Source of the DNA: Mycobacterium decipiens
GTDB taxonomy: Bacteria > Actinomycetota > Actinomycetes > Mycobacteriales > Mycobacteriaceae
Reading direction: 5' to 3'
Assembly (NCBI RefSeq): GCF_963853665.1
Contig: NZ_OY970459.1
Location: 3,968,001-4,032,000, forward strand
Length of the DNA: 64,000 nucleotides
Below, one piece after another: positions 39,570-48,902 of the stretch (its first letter is position 1; every line of letters begins with the position of its first letter). Below the pieces are notes generated by a model, which was not told the DNA's origin, ran no database searches, and saw nothing but the letters and a program-made list of their open reading frames with translations. Position numbers and translations under genes: made by a program.

Positions 39570-40247
39570 TCAGCCTGCCTCACTGCGCTTGGGCGGGACC
39601 GTCAAGGTAAACGGTTGCAGGCCAACGGCTTCCGCTGGCGGCCCGGCTTCCAGAAGATGGCCGGCCTGGCGCTTCGCACGACGCGCTTCCTGGTCGGAGG
39701 CAACCGGCAGCGTCGCGCAGACCGCGGCCACGGTGTGCTCATAGGGTGACTGGGCATCGGCCAGGGCCGCGCGCAACACGTCGATCGGAACACGGTGCTT
39801 GCTCAGCAGCCGGCGTCCGGCCGCGGGGTCGACGGTGGCGGCGAACTCGAGCACGACGGGCAGGTGATCGGGCGCCTCGTCGCGCGGTGGCTCGGCGCCG
39901 GCGTCCCGATAGGCGGTGGCGAACGCCAGCATCTCCCGGCCGCGATTGCGGGTGTCCCCGGCGGTCCAGTACGTCAGATACATCGTGGATCGGCGTCGCA
40001 TGTCGAAGGTTTCGACGTACCGGGTCGCCGCAGCCATCGCCGGCATTGCCCGCAGTGCCGCGACCGTTTGTCCGAGCAGCGCCGCCGCCGGCCCGGTTAG
40101 GTGGGCCCGCAGCGCATCGACGGTGTCCAGCCGCTCGGCCAGCCCATCATCCGGATAGGCCAGCAGCAGCGAGGCCGACTGCCACACCAGCCGGTCCTGC
40201 ATCATCGGTGCGCTGGAACGGTGCAGGACACGGGACAGCAACTTCAT
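39570..40247 (-). CDS. narJ: Nitrate reductase molybdenum-cofactor assembly chaperone NarJ
   Basis: A 225-residue TorD/DmsD/NarJ-type helical chaperone that binds apo-NarG and aids insertion of the molybdenum cofactor before membrane attachment. The helical segments VWQSASLLLAYPDDGLAERL and YVETFDMRRRSTMYLTYWTA are typical. Its start overlaps the narH stop by 4 bp and its stop is 2 bp before narI, so translation is coupled. Confidence 0.93.
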   Translation of the reverse strand: MKLLSRVLHRSSAPMMQDRLVWQSASLLLAYPDDGLAERLDTVDALRAHLTGPAAALLGQTVAALRAMPAMAAATRYVETFDMRRRSTMYLTYWTAGDTRNRGREMLAFATAYRDAGAEPPRDEAPDHLPVVLEFAATVDPAAGRRLLSKHRVPIDVLRAALADAQSPYEHTVAAVCATLPVASDQEARRAKRQAGHLLEAGPPAEAVGLQPFTLTVPPKRSEAG

Positions 40248-41911
40248 CGCTGCACCGCTTCGGGGCTGCGGCCGGACTCCGGGAATAGTCCGTCCGGCGC
40301 ACCATTGCCATCCCAGTTGAGCAGGTTCACCCTGGATCGGCCGTCCGCCTCCCGCCCACCTGCCTGCCGGTGCTGCAGGGCGTGGAAGCTTTCCACGGCG
40401 ATCGGCACCGGAACACCGCTGCCGTGGCCGACGGGACCGGACTCATACATGCCCGGTCCGCCATCGACCGACAACGAGCACCCCATCTCGTCGGTCATCG
40501 CCGCGGCGGGCAGATCCGCCGCGTACGATGTCGGAATGACGTAGCGGTCTTCGTATTTCGCCACAGCCAACAGTCGGTACATCTGGTAGATCTGTTCTTC
40601 GGTCATCCCGACGGCGTGCGGGATGTGCGGCTGGGTTTCGCGGCCCAGGTTGATATCGCGCATGTAGGACCGCATCGCCGCCAGCCGCCGCAGCACGCCG
40701 GCGACCACCTCGGTGTCGCCCGCGGTGAACAGCTCGGCCAGGTAGGCGATCGGGATGCGCAGCGCCTCGAGCGCGCCGAACAGGTTGCCCAGCTCCTCCC
40801 CGTCGTGCCCGTCGTGGCTGACCGCGTCCACCACCGGTGACAGCGGCGGGATGTACCAAACCATCGGCATGGTGCGGTATTCCGGGTGCAGGGGCAACGC
40901 CACCCGGTAGGTGCTGATCAGCGCGTACACCGGCGACCGTTGTGCCGCCTCGATCCACTCCTCGGCGATGCCTTCCGCTCGTGCGCCGGCGATCACCGCT
41001 GGGTCGTTGGGATCCAACAGGATCCGGCGCTGTGCCTCGTACAGGTCGGTGTCGTTCTCCACCGACGCGGCCTCAAGCACCCGGTCGACGTCGTAGAGCA
41101 CCAGCCCGAGGTAGCGCAGCCGCCCCACACACGTTTCCGAGCACACCGTCGGTAGCCCTACCTCGATGCGCGGATAGCACAGCGTGCACTTCTCGGCCTT
41201 GCCGGTCTTGTGGTTGAAATACACTTTCTTGTAAGGACATCCGGACACACACATCCGCCAGCCGCGGCAGCGGTCCTGGTCGACGAGCACGATGCCGTCC
41301 TCGGTGCGCTTGTACATCGCCCCGGACGGGCAGGACGCCACGCACGACGGGTTCAGGCAGTGCTCGCAAATCCGCGGCAGGTAGAACATGAAGGTCTCTT
41401 CGAGCTTCAGCTTGACCTCGTCACTGACCTTCTTCAGGACCGGGTCGTTCGGCACGATCTCCGGCGATCCGGCCAGGTTGTCGTCCCAGTTCGATCCCCA
41501 CGACACCTTCATCGGCTTGCCGCTGATCAGGCTTCGCGGCGCCGCCGTCGGAAAGGTGTCACCCGCCGGCGCCGATGTCAGGTTTTCGTAGTCATAGGTC
41601 CACGGCTCGTAGTAGTCGTCGATGGTGGGCAGCTTCGGGTTGGCGAAGATACGCAGCAGCTTGTGGACACGGCCGCCGTCGCGCAGCCGCAGCCGGCCCT
41701 TCTTGTCGCGCACCCATCCCCCGCGCCACCGTTGCTGATCCTCGTAGGTGCGGGGATAGCCCACACCCGGACGGGTTTCGACATTGTTGAACCACACGTA
41801 CTCGGTGCCGTCGCGATTGGTCCAGGCCTGCTTGCAGGTCACCGAGCAGGTATGGCAGCCAATGCATTTATCGAGGTTCATCACCATCGCCATCTGCGCC
41901 ATGACCTTCAT
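40244..41911 (-). CDS. narH: Nitrate reductase beta subunit NarH
   Basis: A 555-residue iron-sulphur subunit that carries electrons from NarI haems to NarG. Cysteine motifs for four clusters are visible: CIGCHTCSVTCKQ at the N-terminus, CEHCLNPSCVASCP (about residue 180), CRGWRMCVSGCP (the tryptophan in place of a cysteine marks the [3Fe-4S] cluster) and CTLCYPRIEVGLPTVCSETC. The ATG at 41911 has GGAG upstream; a TTG at 41926 would add five residues. It is between narG (38 bp) and narJ (4-bp overlap). Confidence 0.95.
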   Translation of the reverse strand: MKVMAQMAMVMNLDKCIGCHTCSVTCKQAWTNRDGTEYVWFNNVETRPGVGYPRTYEDQQRWRGGWVRDKKGRLRLRDGGRVHKLLRIFANPKLPTIDDYYEPWTYDYENLTSAPAGDTFPTAAPRSLISGKPMKVSWGSNWDDNLAGSPEIVPNDPVLKKVSDEVKLKLEETFMFYLPRICEHCLNPSCVASCPSGAMYKRTEDGIVLVDQDRCRGWRMCVSGCPYKKVYFNHKTGKAEKCTLCYPRIEVGLPTVCSETCVGRLRYLGLVLYDVDRVLEAASVENDTDLYEAQRRILLDPNDPAVIAGARAEGIAEEWIEAAQRSPVYALISTYRVALPLHPEYRTMPMVWYIPPLSPVVDAVSHDGHDGEELGNLFGALEALRIPIAYLAELFTAGDTEVVAGVLRRLAAMRSYMRDINLGRETQPHIPHAVGMTEEQIYQMYRLLAVAKYEDRYVIPTSYAADLPAAAMTDEMGCSLSVDGGPGMYESGPVGHGSGVPVPIAVESFHALQHRQAGGREADGRSRVNLLNWDGNGAPDGLFPESGRSPEAVQR

Positions 41912-41949
41912 CGTCTCGCTCCGCAAGCGTCGCTCGGGCCCTTCATTGA

Positions 41950-44900
41950 TCAGTACCGCACTTCCTGGCTGCGCCGCCGCACCACGGTCACCTCGTCGCG
42001 CTGGTTGCCGGTCGGGCCGAGGTAGTTGAACGCGAACGCGTGCTGGCCGTAGCCACCGGCCAGGTGGCTGGGCTTGATGCGCACCCGGGTCAGCGCGTTG
42101 TGGTTGCCACCGCGTTTACCGTTGGTCTCGGTACGCGGTGTGTCGACGGTGCGCTCCTGCACGTGGTAGACGAACACCACACCGTCGGGCATTCGGTGCG
42201 AGACGATCGCCCGGCACACATAGACGCCGTTGGCATTGACCGCTTCTACCCAATCGTTATCGTGCACTTTAATTTTCGCTGCATCGCCAGGGCTCATCCA
42301 CATCGTCGGTCCGCCACGGGACAGGGACAGCATGTATAGGTTGTCCTGGTATGTGGAGTGGAACGACCACTTGGAGTGCGGCGTCAGGTAGCGCACGGTG
42401 AGCCCGACGCCGTCGGAATCATCCAGGGTGGAGCCGAGTTCCGGCTGGTTGAACAGCCGCGCCATATCCAGCGGCGGCCGATAGACGGGCAACTGTTCGC
42501 CGAGCTCCTCAACCCAGTCGTGGGCCAGGTAGAAGTGCATTCGCCCGGTCAGCGTGTGGAACGGCTTGAGGTGCTCGATGTTGATCGTGAACGGGGCGTA
42601 GCGGCGGCCACCGGTCTCGCTGCCGGACCACTCCGGGCTGGTGATCACCGGGACCGGCCGCGCCTGGGTATCGGCGTAGGTGATACGGCGTTCCTCGCTG
42701 CCCTCTGCCAGGTGGGCCAGCCGCTGCCCGGTGCGCTTCTCCAGCTCGAGGAATCCTTCGACGGCGAGCCGCCCGTTGCATGTCCCCGACAGGGTCAGTA
42801 TCACGTCGGCCATCCTCCGAGCCGTGGTGATGGCCGGACGGCCTACCGCCACACCGGAATTCATCACGCCGAACGTTGCGGCCAATTCACTGACTTCCCG
42901 GAAGGGATGGACGGTGTATCCCTTGGTGGTCACCCCGAACTGGTCGATGAGCGGTCCGAGGGTCAACCATTTGTCGTAGATTGCGGTGTAGTCCCGCTCT
43001 ACCACGGTGAGCTTGCTCATCGTCCGGCCCGGTACCGGGACTTCCCCGTTCTGAAGCCAATCATGTTGGGTGCCGTCGGGATATGCCATGGCATCCGGAG
43101 TGTCATGCTGCAGCGCGGTCAGCACGACATCGGTGCGGGTATCCAGATGCCCCTTTGCCAGCGCACTGAAGGCACGCGCGATGGCGCCGAATGCGTCGAA
43201 GTCCGAACGGGTTTCCCAAGGCGGGTCAATCGCCGGACTGAACGAATGCACATAGGGGTGCATGTCGGTGCTGGACAGGTCGGCCTTCTCGTACCAGGTC
43301 GCGGCGGGCAGCACGACATCCGACACCAGCGTCGTCGACGTCATCCGGAAGTCGATCGACATCATCAGATCGAGTTTTCCTTCCGGAATCTCTCTGTCCC
43401 ACACCACATCCCGGGGATGTACGCCGTCGGCGGGCGGGTCGGCCTGTACGTTGGAGTCGGTGCCCAGCAGATGCCGCAGGAAATACTCGCCACCCTTGCC
43501 CGACGAGCCGATCAGGTTCGCCCGCCAAACGGTGAGCACCCGTGGCCAGTTGACCGGATCGTCCGGATCGGTTATCGCGAGCTTCAGCTTGCGCTGGGCG
43601 AGTTGTTCGGTGACGTAATTGCCGATGTCGCGGCCCGCGGCCTGCGCCTCGTCGGCGACGTCGAGGCTGGACCGATCGAACTGCGGATAGAAGGGGCTCC
43701 AGCCCATCGCCGTGGCCGAGGTGAGCAGGTCCATGGTGTGCTTGCCGGTGAATCTGCCGCGGCCCACCGGGCTGGCCAGCTTGTCTGCCCCATATCCGTC
43801 GTAACGCCACTGGTCGGTGTGCGTGTACCAGTACGACGCGCCGGGCACCTGACGAGGTGGCCGCGACCAGTCGGTGGCCATCGCCATCGTCTGCCATCCC
43901 GTCAGCGGACGCACCTTCTCCTGGCCGACATAGTGAGCCCATCCGCCACCGTTGCGTCCCATCGAGCCGGTCAACAGCAGCAGCGCCAGCACCGAGCGGT
44001 ACATAACGTCACTGTGGAACCAGTGACAGATGCCACCGCCCATGATGATCATCGAGCGCCCGCCGGATTCCTCTGCGTTGCGGGCGAACTCCCTGGCGAC
44101 CCGGATCGCCTGCGCGGCCGGCACCCCGGTGATCGGCTCCTGCCAGGCCGGCGTGTTCTGCCGGGCGGCGTCGTCGTAACCGGTCGGCCATTCGCCGGGC
44201 AGCCCCGGGCGCGCCACCCCGTAGTGGGCCAGCATCAGGTCGAACACCGTGCACACCAGATGGTCGCCCACCCGGCGCACCGGGACCCCGCGCGACACCG
44301 TCTCACCATGGCCATCGACGGTGTCGAAACTGGGCAGCGCAACCAGTTCGGCACCGCGATCACCGTGGACAGCGTTGTCCATCTCCACGCTTAGCGCCGG
44401 CACCACCGAGCCCAGGTCCAGGTTCCACTTTCCGACGCCGTCTTCACCGAAACGGAACCCCAGTGAACCCTGCGGGACGACGACGGTGTCGGTGACCTCA
44501 TCCAACAGCGCGGGTTTGAACGCTGCGTTCTCGATTTCTTCACCAATGTCGGCCGCGGTCAAGAACTTTCCGGGCACCAGCATGTCGCCGCGCCGTTCCA
44601 GCTTGATCAGAAACGGTAGGTCGGTGTAGCGGCGGGCATAGTCGGCGAAGAATCCGACCTGGTTACGTATGTAACATTCCGAGAGAATCACGTGGCCCAT
44701 CGCCATCGCGAGCGCGGTGTCGGTACCCGCGGCGCAGCGCACCCACTCGTCGGCGAACTTGGTGTTGTCGGCGTAGTCGGGACTGACGACAACAACTTTG
44801 GCGCCGCGATAGCGGGCCTCCGCCATCCAGTGCGCGTCAGGGGTTCGAGTGATCGGAACGTTGGAGCCCCACATGACCAGATACGACGCGTCCCACCAGT

Positions 44901-45657
44901 CGCCGGATTCCGGCACATCGGTCTGGTCGCCGAACACCTGCGGCGAGGCCACCGGCAGGTCGGCGTACCAGTCGTAGAACGACGTCATCACGCCGCCGAT
45001 CAGCTCGACGAACCGGGACCCCGCGGCATGGCTGACCATTGACATCGCCGGGATCGGCGAGAAGCCGGCAACCCGGTCCGGGCCGTATGTCTTGATGGTG
45101 TGCACGTGGGCCGCGGCTACCATCTCGCTGGCCTCGGCCCAGCTCACCCGGACCAGCCCGCCCTTGCCGCGGGCTTGCTGATAGCGGCGGCGGCGCACCG
45201 GATCCGCCTGGATGTCGGCCCACGCCAGCACCGGGTCACCCAGGCGGGCCTTGGCTTCCCGGTACATCGCAACCAGCACGCCCCGGGCGTAGGGATAGCG
45301 CACCCGGGTGGGCGAGTAGCTGTACCACGAGAACGAGGCACCGCGGGGACAACCTCGCGGCTCGTATTCGGGCCGGTCCGGGCCCACCGAGGGGTAGTCG
45401 GTCTGCTGGGTTTCCCAGGTGATGATCCCGTCTTTCACGTAGATCTTCCATGAGCAGGATCCGGTGCAGTTGACTCCGTGCGTGGAGCGGACCACCTTGT
45501 CGTGACTCCACCGGTCGCGGTAGAAGACGTCACCTTCGCGACCGCCGCGCCGGGTTACGGTGCGCAGGTCGGCCGAGGGCTCTCCCGGAGTGAAGAAGCG
45601 CCCGCTGCGCCCCAACAGCTCCTCGAGCGGTCCACCGACATGAGGTGTGGCAGTCAA
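41950..45657 (-). CDS. narG: Respiratory nitrate reductase alpha subunit NarG
   Basis: A 1235-residue molybdenum bis-MGD enzyme that reduces nitrate to nitrite on the cytoplasmic side of the membrane. The [4Fe-4S] site is HGVNCTGSCSW (one histidine, three cysteines) followed by the tryptophan-rich ITWETQQTDYP; the molybdenum Asp region is SFYDWYADLPVASPQVFGDQ. A TTG at 45657 is chosen as start because GGAGGG lies seven bases upstream and the length then matches H37Rv; the frame is open 29 codons further. The 285 bp to mutT2 should contain the promoter. In M. tuberculosis a single promoter base decides aerobic expression; the corresponding state cannot be judged here. Confidence 0.95.
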   Translation of the reverse strand: MTATPHVGGPLEELLGRSGRFFTPGEPSADLRTVTRRGGREGDVFYRDRWSHDKVVRSTHGVNCTGSCSWKIYVKDGIITWETQQTDYPSVGPDRPEYEPRGCPRGASFSWYSYSPTRVRYPYARGVLVAMYREAKARLGDPVLAWADIQADPVRRRRYQQARGKGGLVRVSWAEASEMVAAAHVHTIKTYGPDRVAGFSPIPAMSMVSHAAGSRFVELIGGVMTSFYDWYADLPVASPQVFGDQTDVPESGDWWDASYLVMWGSNVPITRTPDAHWMAEARYRGAKVVVVSPDYADNTKFADEWVRCAAGTDTALAMAMGHVILSECYIRNQVGFFADYARRYTDLPFLIKLERRGDMLVPGKFLTAADIGEEIENAAFKPALLDEVTDTVVVPQGSLGFRFGEDGVGKWNLDLGSVVPALSVEMDNAVHGDRGAELVALPSFDTVDGHGETVSRGVPVRRVGDHLVCTVFDLMLAHYGVARPGLPGEWPTGYDDAARQNTPAWQEPITGVPAAQAIRVAREFARNAEESGGRSMIIMGGGICHWFHSDVMYRSVLALLLLTGSMGRNGGGWAHYVGQEKVRPLTGWQTMAMATDWSRPPRQVPGASYWYTHTDQWRYDGYGADKLASPVGRGRFTGKHTMDLLTSATAMGWSPFYPQFDRSSLDVADEAQAAGRDIGNYVTEQLAQRKLKLAITDPDDPVNWPRVLTVWRANLIGSSGKGGEYFLRHLLGTDSNVQADPPADGVHPRDVVWDREIPEGKLDLMMSIDFRMTSTTLVSDVVLPAATWYEKADLSSTDMHPYVHSFSPAIDPPWETRSDFDAFGAIARAFSALAKGHLDTRTDVVLTALQHDTPDAMAYPDGTQHDWLQNGEVPVPGRTMSKLTVVERDYTAIYDKWLTLGPLIDQFGVTTKGYTVHPFREVSELAATFGVMNSGVAVGRPAITTARRMADVILTLSGTCNGRLAVEGFLELEKRTGQRLAHLAEGSEERRITYADTQARPVPVITSPEWSGSETGGRRYAPFTINIEHLKPFHTLTGRMHFYLAHDWVEELGEQLPVYRPPLDMARLFNQPELGSTLDDSDGVGLTVRYLTPHSKWSFHSTYQDNLYMLSLSRGGPTMWMSPGDAAKIKVHDNDWVEAVNANGVYVCRAIVSHRMPDGVVFVYHVQERTVDTPRTETNGKRGGNHNALTRVRIKPSHLAGGYGQHAFAFNYLGPTGNQRDEVTVVRRRSQEVRY

Positions 45658-45942
45658 AGAATGACCCTCCTCGTCATCAGCGGTGTGGGGCAGGGCTGTC
45701 GGCACTCGACCGCATTCGCAGGACGTTGCGAACCGGGCCATCACGCCGCTTTGGGCCCGTCGCTCCCCGGTCGGCTTGGCCGGGGATCCCTTTCGTCAAG
45801 CTGCCGCCACGGGTCCAGACAACCACCGTGGTCGCTACGGGTATGCAAACCCAAGTTAACGTTATGTCACGTTGTTCTAACCAAGTTGACGGCGGCGTTG
45901 TGGCTTTTTCGCAACGAAACCGTGGACGTCTTCGACAAGACC

Positions 45943-46335
45943 TCAGAGGGTTCGCGCCAGGTCTACAAGCCAGCCTCGGTCGGCCGGCACCCAGTCGACA
46001 TCGTGCAGTTCGGCCGCCGTCACCCAGCGCAGCGCCCGGTGGTCATGGGCATGCGGTTCGCCGCGAAGCAGACGCACCCAATACGCCCGCAGCGTCGTCG
46101 TGTCATTCAGTGCGATATCGCCGCCAAGGCGCTCGCCCACCGCGAGGTCGGCCACCCCGAGCCCCAGTTCTTCGGCGAGCTCGCGGGCCAGTGCGGCGCG
46201 CTCGGTTTCGCCAGCGGCAACCTTACCGCCGGGAAGTTCCCAGCGGCCCGCCAACTCCGGTGGCCGAACGCGTTGCGCCACCAAGACCGTGGAGCCGCAG
46301 ACGATGGCTCCGGCAACCACGATCTGGTTCGGCAT
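45943..46335 (-). CDS. mutT2: Nudix hydrolase MutT2
   Basis: A 130-residue Nudix protein that sanitises nucleotide pools (in mycobacteria, dCTP and 5-methyl-dCTP, with 8-oxo-dGTP as a weaker substrate). The Nudix box is complete: GKVAAGETERAALARELAEE then LGL (residues about 38-60), with Glu residues for metal binding. The ATG at 46335 is chosen because it begins MPNQIVVAGAI as in the family; an upstream start would overlap the divergent promoter. The C-terminus ends at LARTL, about ten residues earlier than I remember for H37Rv. Confidence 0.92.
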   Translation of the reverse strand: MPNQIVVAGAIVCGSTVLVAQRVRPPELAGRWELPGGKVAAGETERAALARELAEELGLGVADLAVGERLGGDIALNDTTTLRAYWVRLLRGEPHAHDHRALRWVTAAELHDVDWVPADRGWLVDLARTL

Positions 46336-46342
46336 GAGCTGT

Positions 46343-46356
46343 GACGGTATACCGTC
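46343..46356. promoter_or_regulatory. Palindrome between mutT2 and PCD-like gene
   Basis: GACGGTATACCGTC is a perfect 14-bp palindrome only 7 bp from the mutT2 start and 5 bp from the divergent PCD start. The TATACC core reads the same on both strands and could serve as a -10 for each, so it may be an overlapping divergent promoter or operator. Confidence 0.5.
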
Positions 46357-46361
46357 GAGGT

Positions 46362-46646
46362 ATGGCTGTGTTAACGGATGAGCAAGTAGACGCCGCACTG
46401 CCCGACCTGCACGGCTGGGAGCGCGCCGATGGTGTCCTACGCAGGTCGATCAAGTTTCCGACGTTTATGGCCGGTATCGACGCCGTGCGCCGGGTGGCCG
46501 AGCGCGCCGAGCAGGTAGATCATCACCCGGATATCGATATCCGTTGGCGAACAGTAACTTTCGCGCTGGTTACGCATGCCGTGGGTGGTATCACAGAAAA
46601 CGACATCGCGATGGCGCGCGATATCAACGGAATGTTTGCGACCTGA
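46362..46646 (+). CDS. Pterin-4a-carbinolamine dehydratase-like protein (Rv1159A-like)
   Basis: A 94-residue PCD/DCoH protein. The signature [18 protein letters not shown] plus [15 protein letters not shown] contains the paired histidines and the later histidine that form the dehydratase site. Mycobacteria lack aromatic amino-acid hydroxylases of the mammalian kind, so the physiological substrate is unclear; moonlighting in pterin or molybdopterin metabolism is sometimes suggested. The ATG at 46362 has GAGG just upstream. It is convergent with pimE with no gap. Confidence 0.88.
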   Translation: MAVLTDEQVDAALPDLHGWERADGVLRRSIKFPTFMAGIDAVRRVAERAEQVDHHPDIDIRWRTVTFALVTHAVGGITENDIAMARDINGMFAT

Positions 46647-47924
46647 TCAGCTGTGCGTCTGGATCGAATTCGCGCGTGATGCTCGACGCGAGGCGGCGAT
46701 CCAGCCCAAGGTCGCCAGCGTCGCTACTGCGTAGACCAGCCCGGCCCAGGCCAGATACCAGGGCCGGTGAATCTGCCAGATGCTCGGCTGGGCAAAGCTC
46801 AGCAACCAAGGCACGCCGATGATGGTCAGCGTCAACCAGCCCCAGCCCAAGACCCGGGCGCCCGCGCGTTCGCGCAGTGGCCCGTCGATCAGCCAGATCA
46901 TCAGCGGCACCAGCCACACCCAGTGGTGCGTCCAGGAGATCGGCGAGAGCAGCAGGCCGAACAACTCGACCACCAGTAGCTTGCCCAGCCGATCGGACCT
47001 GTCGAGCGCCCGCCAGGCCAGGACGGCCACCACCGCGGTGATGGCGATCGCGGCCAGCACCAGCGGACCGAAACCGGCGTCGTGGCCGAGGATCCGCGAA
47101 ATCGCGCCGCGCCAGGATTGATTGAACGAGGTGCCGATGGGCCCAACCCGGCCAGCGTCGCCCACCAGGTCGGTGAAGTAGTGGCGGGCCTCATCACCGA
47201 CGACCAGTAGCGACACGCCGACGGTGGCAAGGAACACGACCACTGAGAATGCGGCGGCACGCAACCGCCGAACGCCGACGAGGTAGACGGCGGTGATCGC
47301 CGGCGTCAACTTGACACCCGTGGCCACCCCGACCAGCAGGCCCGATAGCCACCACCGCGTGGTGTAGGCGGCCCAAAGCGCCGCCAACATCAGCAGCACG
47401 TTGATCTGCCCGTAGTCGAAGGTGCTGCGCAGCGGCTCGATCCAGATGGCGATCGCCGTCCACACCATTGCGGCGTAATGACCAGTGCCAGGGGCAACCC
47501 CCATCAGGCGTTGGCTGATCCGAACCGCGCCGTACAGCGCGGCCATCGTCGCGACCTGCCACAGAAGAGCGACCAGGCCGAACGGCACCAGATGCATGGG
47601 GTAGAAGACGACCGCCGCGAACGGAGGGTAGGTGAACGGCAACGGGAAGTCTGGTGTCTGGTCCGCGTAGACGTAGCTGTACAGCGCGCCGGGATGGTCG
47701 AGGGACGCCGCTCCGCTCACGTAAACGTGCAGGTCGACGAAGTTTGCGCCGTTGGGCGCCAGGTATGTCCAGGCGAGTCTCGCACCAACGCTGAGGATTA
47801 GCAGCAGCAGCGCCGCGCGTGACTCCCGTGCCTCCGGCCAGATCGCGCGCCGCCGGGTGATGGTTGCCGCCGGGGCGGCCGAAGTGATGTCTATCTGCCC
47901 GACTTTAGCGACCACGGAGCGCAC
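46647..47924 (-). CDS. pimE: Polyprenol-phosphate-mannose mannosyltransferase PimE
   Basis: An integral-membrane GT-C glycosyltransferase (GT87) that adds the fifth, alpha-1,2-linked mannose to PIM4, committing it to polar PIMs. It has about ten hydrophobic segments. The catalytic Asp region is [16 protein letters not shown] in the first periplasmic loop, preceded by [17 protein letters not shown]. The start is uncertain: GTG at 47924 gives 425 residues, GTG at 47915 gives 422, and the frame stays open to 48029. Both this enzyme and LpqW act at the PIM/LAM branch point. Confidence 0.9.
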   Translation of the reverse strand: MRSVVAKVGQIDITSAAPAATITRRRAIWPEARESRAALLLLILSVGARLAWTYLAPNGANFVDLHVYVSGAASLDHPGALYSYVYADQTPDFPLPFTYPPFAAVVFYPMHLVPFGLVALLWQVATMAALYGAVRISQRLMGVAPGTGHYAAMVWTAIAIWIEPLRSTFDYGQINVLLMLAALWAAYTTRWWLSGLLVGVATGVKLTPAITAVYLVGVRRLRAAAFSVVVFLATVGVSLLVVGDEARHYFTDLVGDAGRVGPIGTSFNQSWRGAISRILGHDAGFGPLVLAAIAITAVVAVLAWRALDRSDRLGKLLVVELFGLLLSPISWTHHWVWLVPLMIWLIDGPLRERAGARVLGWGWLTLTIIGVPWLLSFAQPSIWQIHRPWYLAWAGLVYAVATLATLGWIAASRRASRANSIQTHS

Positions 47925-48085
47925 CGAGCCCGTCGATCGCGTTGTGGGCCCGTCACCCGGCCCCACGGTCACCACAACCACTCGTATCCATAACGATCGA
48001 GTAAATGCCACACGTGTCACTTGAGTCACATCCGTACCGCGATAGCTTCAGCGCGGGACCTGTCATCGCTACCTCAGGGAGAGTC

Positions 48086-48853
48086 ATGCCAACCATCTGG
48101 ACCTACGTACGGGCCGCCGCTGTCTTGGTCGGTTCGTCCGCCGCACTACTGACGGGCGGTATCGCCCACGCAGATCCGGCGCCGGCGCCGGCACCCGTGC
48201 CCAACATTCCGCAGCAGCTGATCAGTTCGGCGGCCAACGCGCCCCAGATTCTGCAGAACCTCGCGACCGCCCTCGGCGCGACCCCGCCGCTGGGCACCCC
48301 GCGAGCTCCAGAACCCGCTCCCGGGCTGACCGCTACCCTGCCCGGACTGACTCCGACCGCACCGGCGGCAGCCGCCACCGCGCCGGCGACGGCTCCATCC
48401 ATTCCCGGCGTGAACGCCCCCATCCCGGGACTGACCCCAACCGCACCGGCGGCAGCCGCCACCGCGCCGGCGACGGCTCCATCCATTCCCGGCGTGAACG
48501 CCCCCATCCCGGGACTGACCCCAACCGCACCGGCGGCAGCCGCCACCGCGCCGGCGACGGCTCCATCCATTCCCGGCGTCAACACCCCGATCCCGGGGAT
48601 TGCCGCGCCGGCAGCCGTCGCAGCTCCGGCGGCGGCCGCTGTCCCCGGCGTGCCGTCGGCGAAGCTCGATCTGCCGCAGTTGCCGTATCTTCCTCTACAA
48701 GTGCCGCAACAGATTTCGTTGCCAGCCGACCTGCCGGCGCTCGCGTCGGGGGTCATCCCGGGAGCGCCCCTGGCGGCGACTCCGCTAGCTCCTGGGGCAG
48801 CGGTGCCAGCGCTACCGCCTGGTCCGCCGTCGTTGCTCGCCGCACTGCCCTGA
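48086..48853 (+). CDS. Ala/Pro-rich secreted protein with 28-residue repeats (Rv1158c-like)
   Basis: A 255-residue protein with a signal peptide (MPTIWTYVRAAAVLVGSSAA, cleaved around AHADPAPAPA). The mature part is proline/alanine-rich. Residues about 88-171 are three tandem copies of a 28-residue unit, LTPTAPAAAATAPATAPSIP plus GVNAPIPG. GGGAGAG precedes the ATG. Such low-complexity proteins are exported and may be O-mannosylated like Apa; this is inference. A second Ala/Pro-rich gene follows after 49 bp. Confidence 0.85.
   Translation: MPTIWTYVRAAAVLVGSSAALLTGGIAHADPAPAPAPVPNIPQQLISSAANAPQILQNLATALGATPPLGTPRAPEPAPGLTATLPGLTPTAPAAAATAPATAPSIPGVNAPIPGLTPTAPAAAATAPATAPSIPGVNAPIPGLTPTAPAAAATAPATAPSIPGVNTPIPGIAAPAAVAAPAAAAVPGVPSAKLDLPQLPYLPLQVPQQISLPADLPALASGVIPGAPLAATPLAPGAAVPALPPGPPSLLAALP
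48347..48598 (+). repeat. Three 84-bp tandem repeats within the Rv1158c-like gene
   Basis: The units begin at 48347, 48431 and 48515, each 84 bp and nearly identical. The only clear amino-acid change is Ala to Thr in the last copy (NTPIPG). An 84-bp period keeps the frame, so copy number can change without breaking the gene. Confidence 0.9.
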
Positions 48854-48902
48854 GCCGTCTGCGAGACGGCTGACCACCACCGAACACCGGGAGAACACCA
48901 CC

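Noticed and set aside
42358..44394. A 678-codon plus-strand open frame opposite narG
   Set aside because: Wholly antisense to the conserved molybdoenzyme subunit, with Arg/Gly/His-biased composition and no domain.
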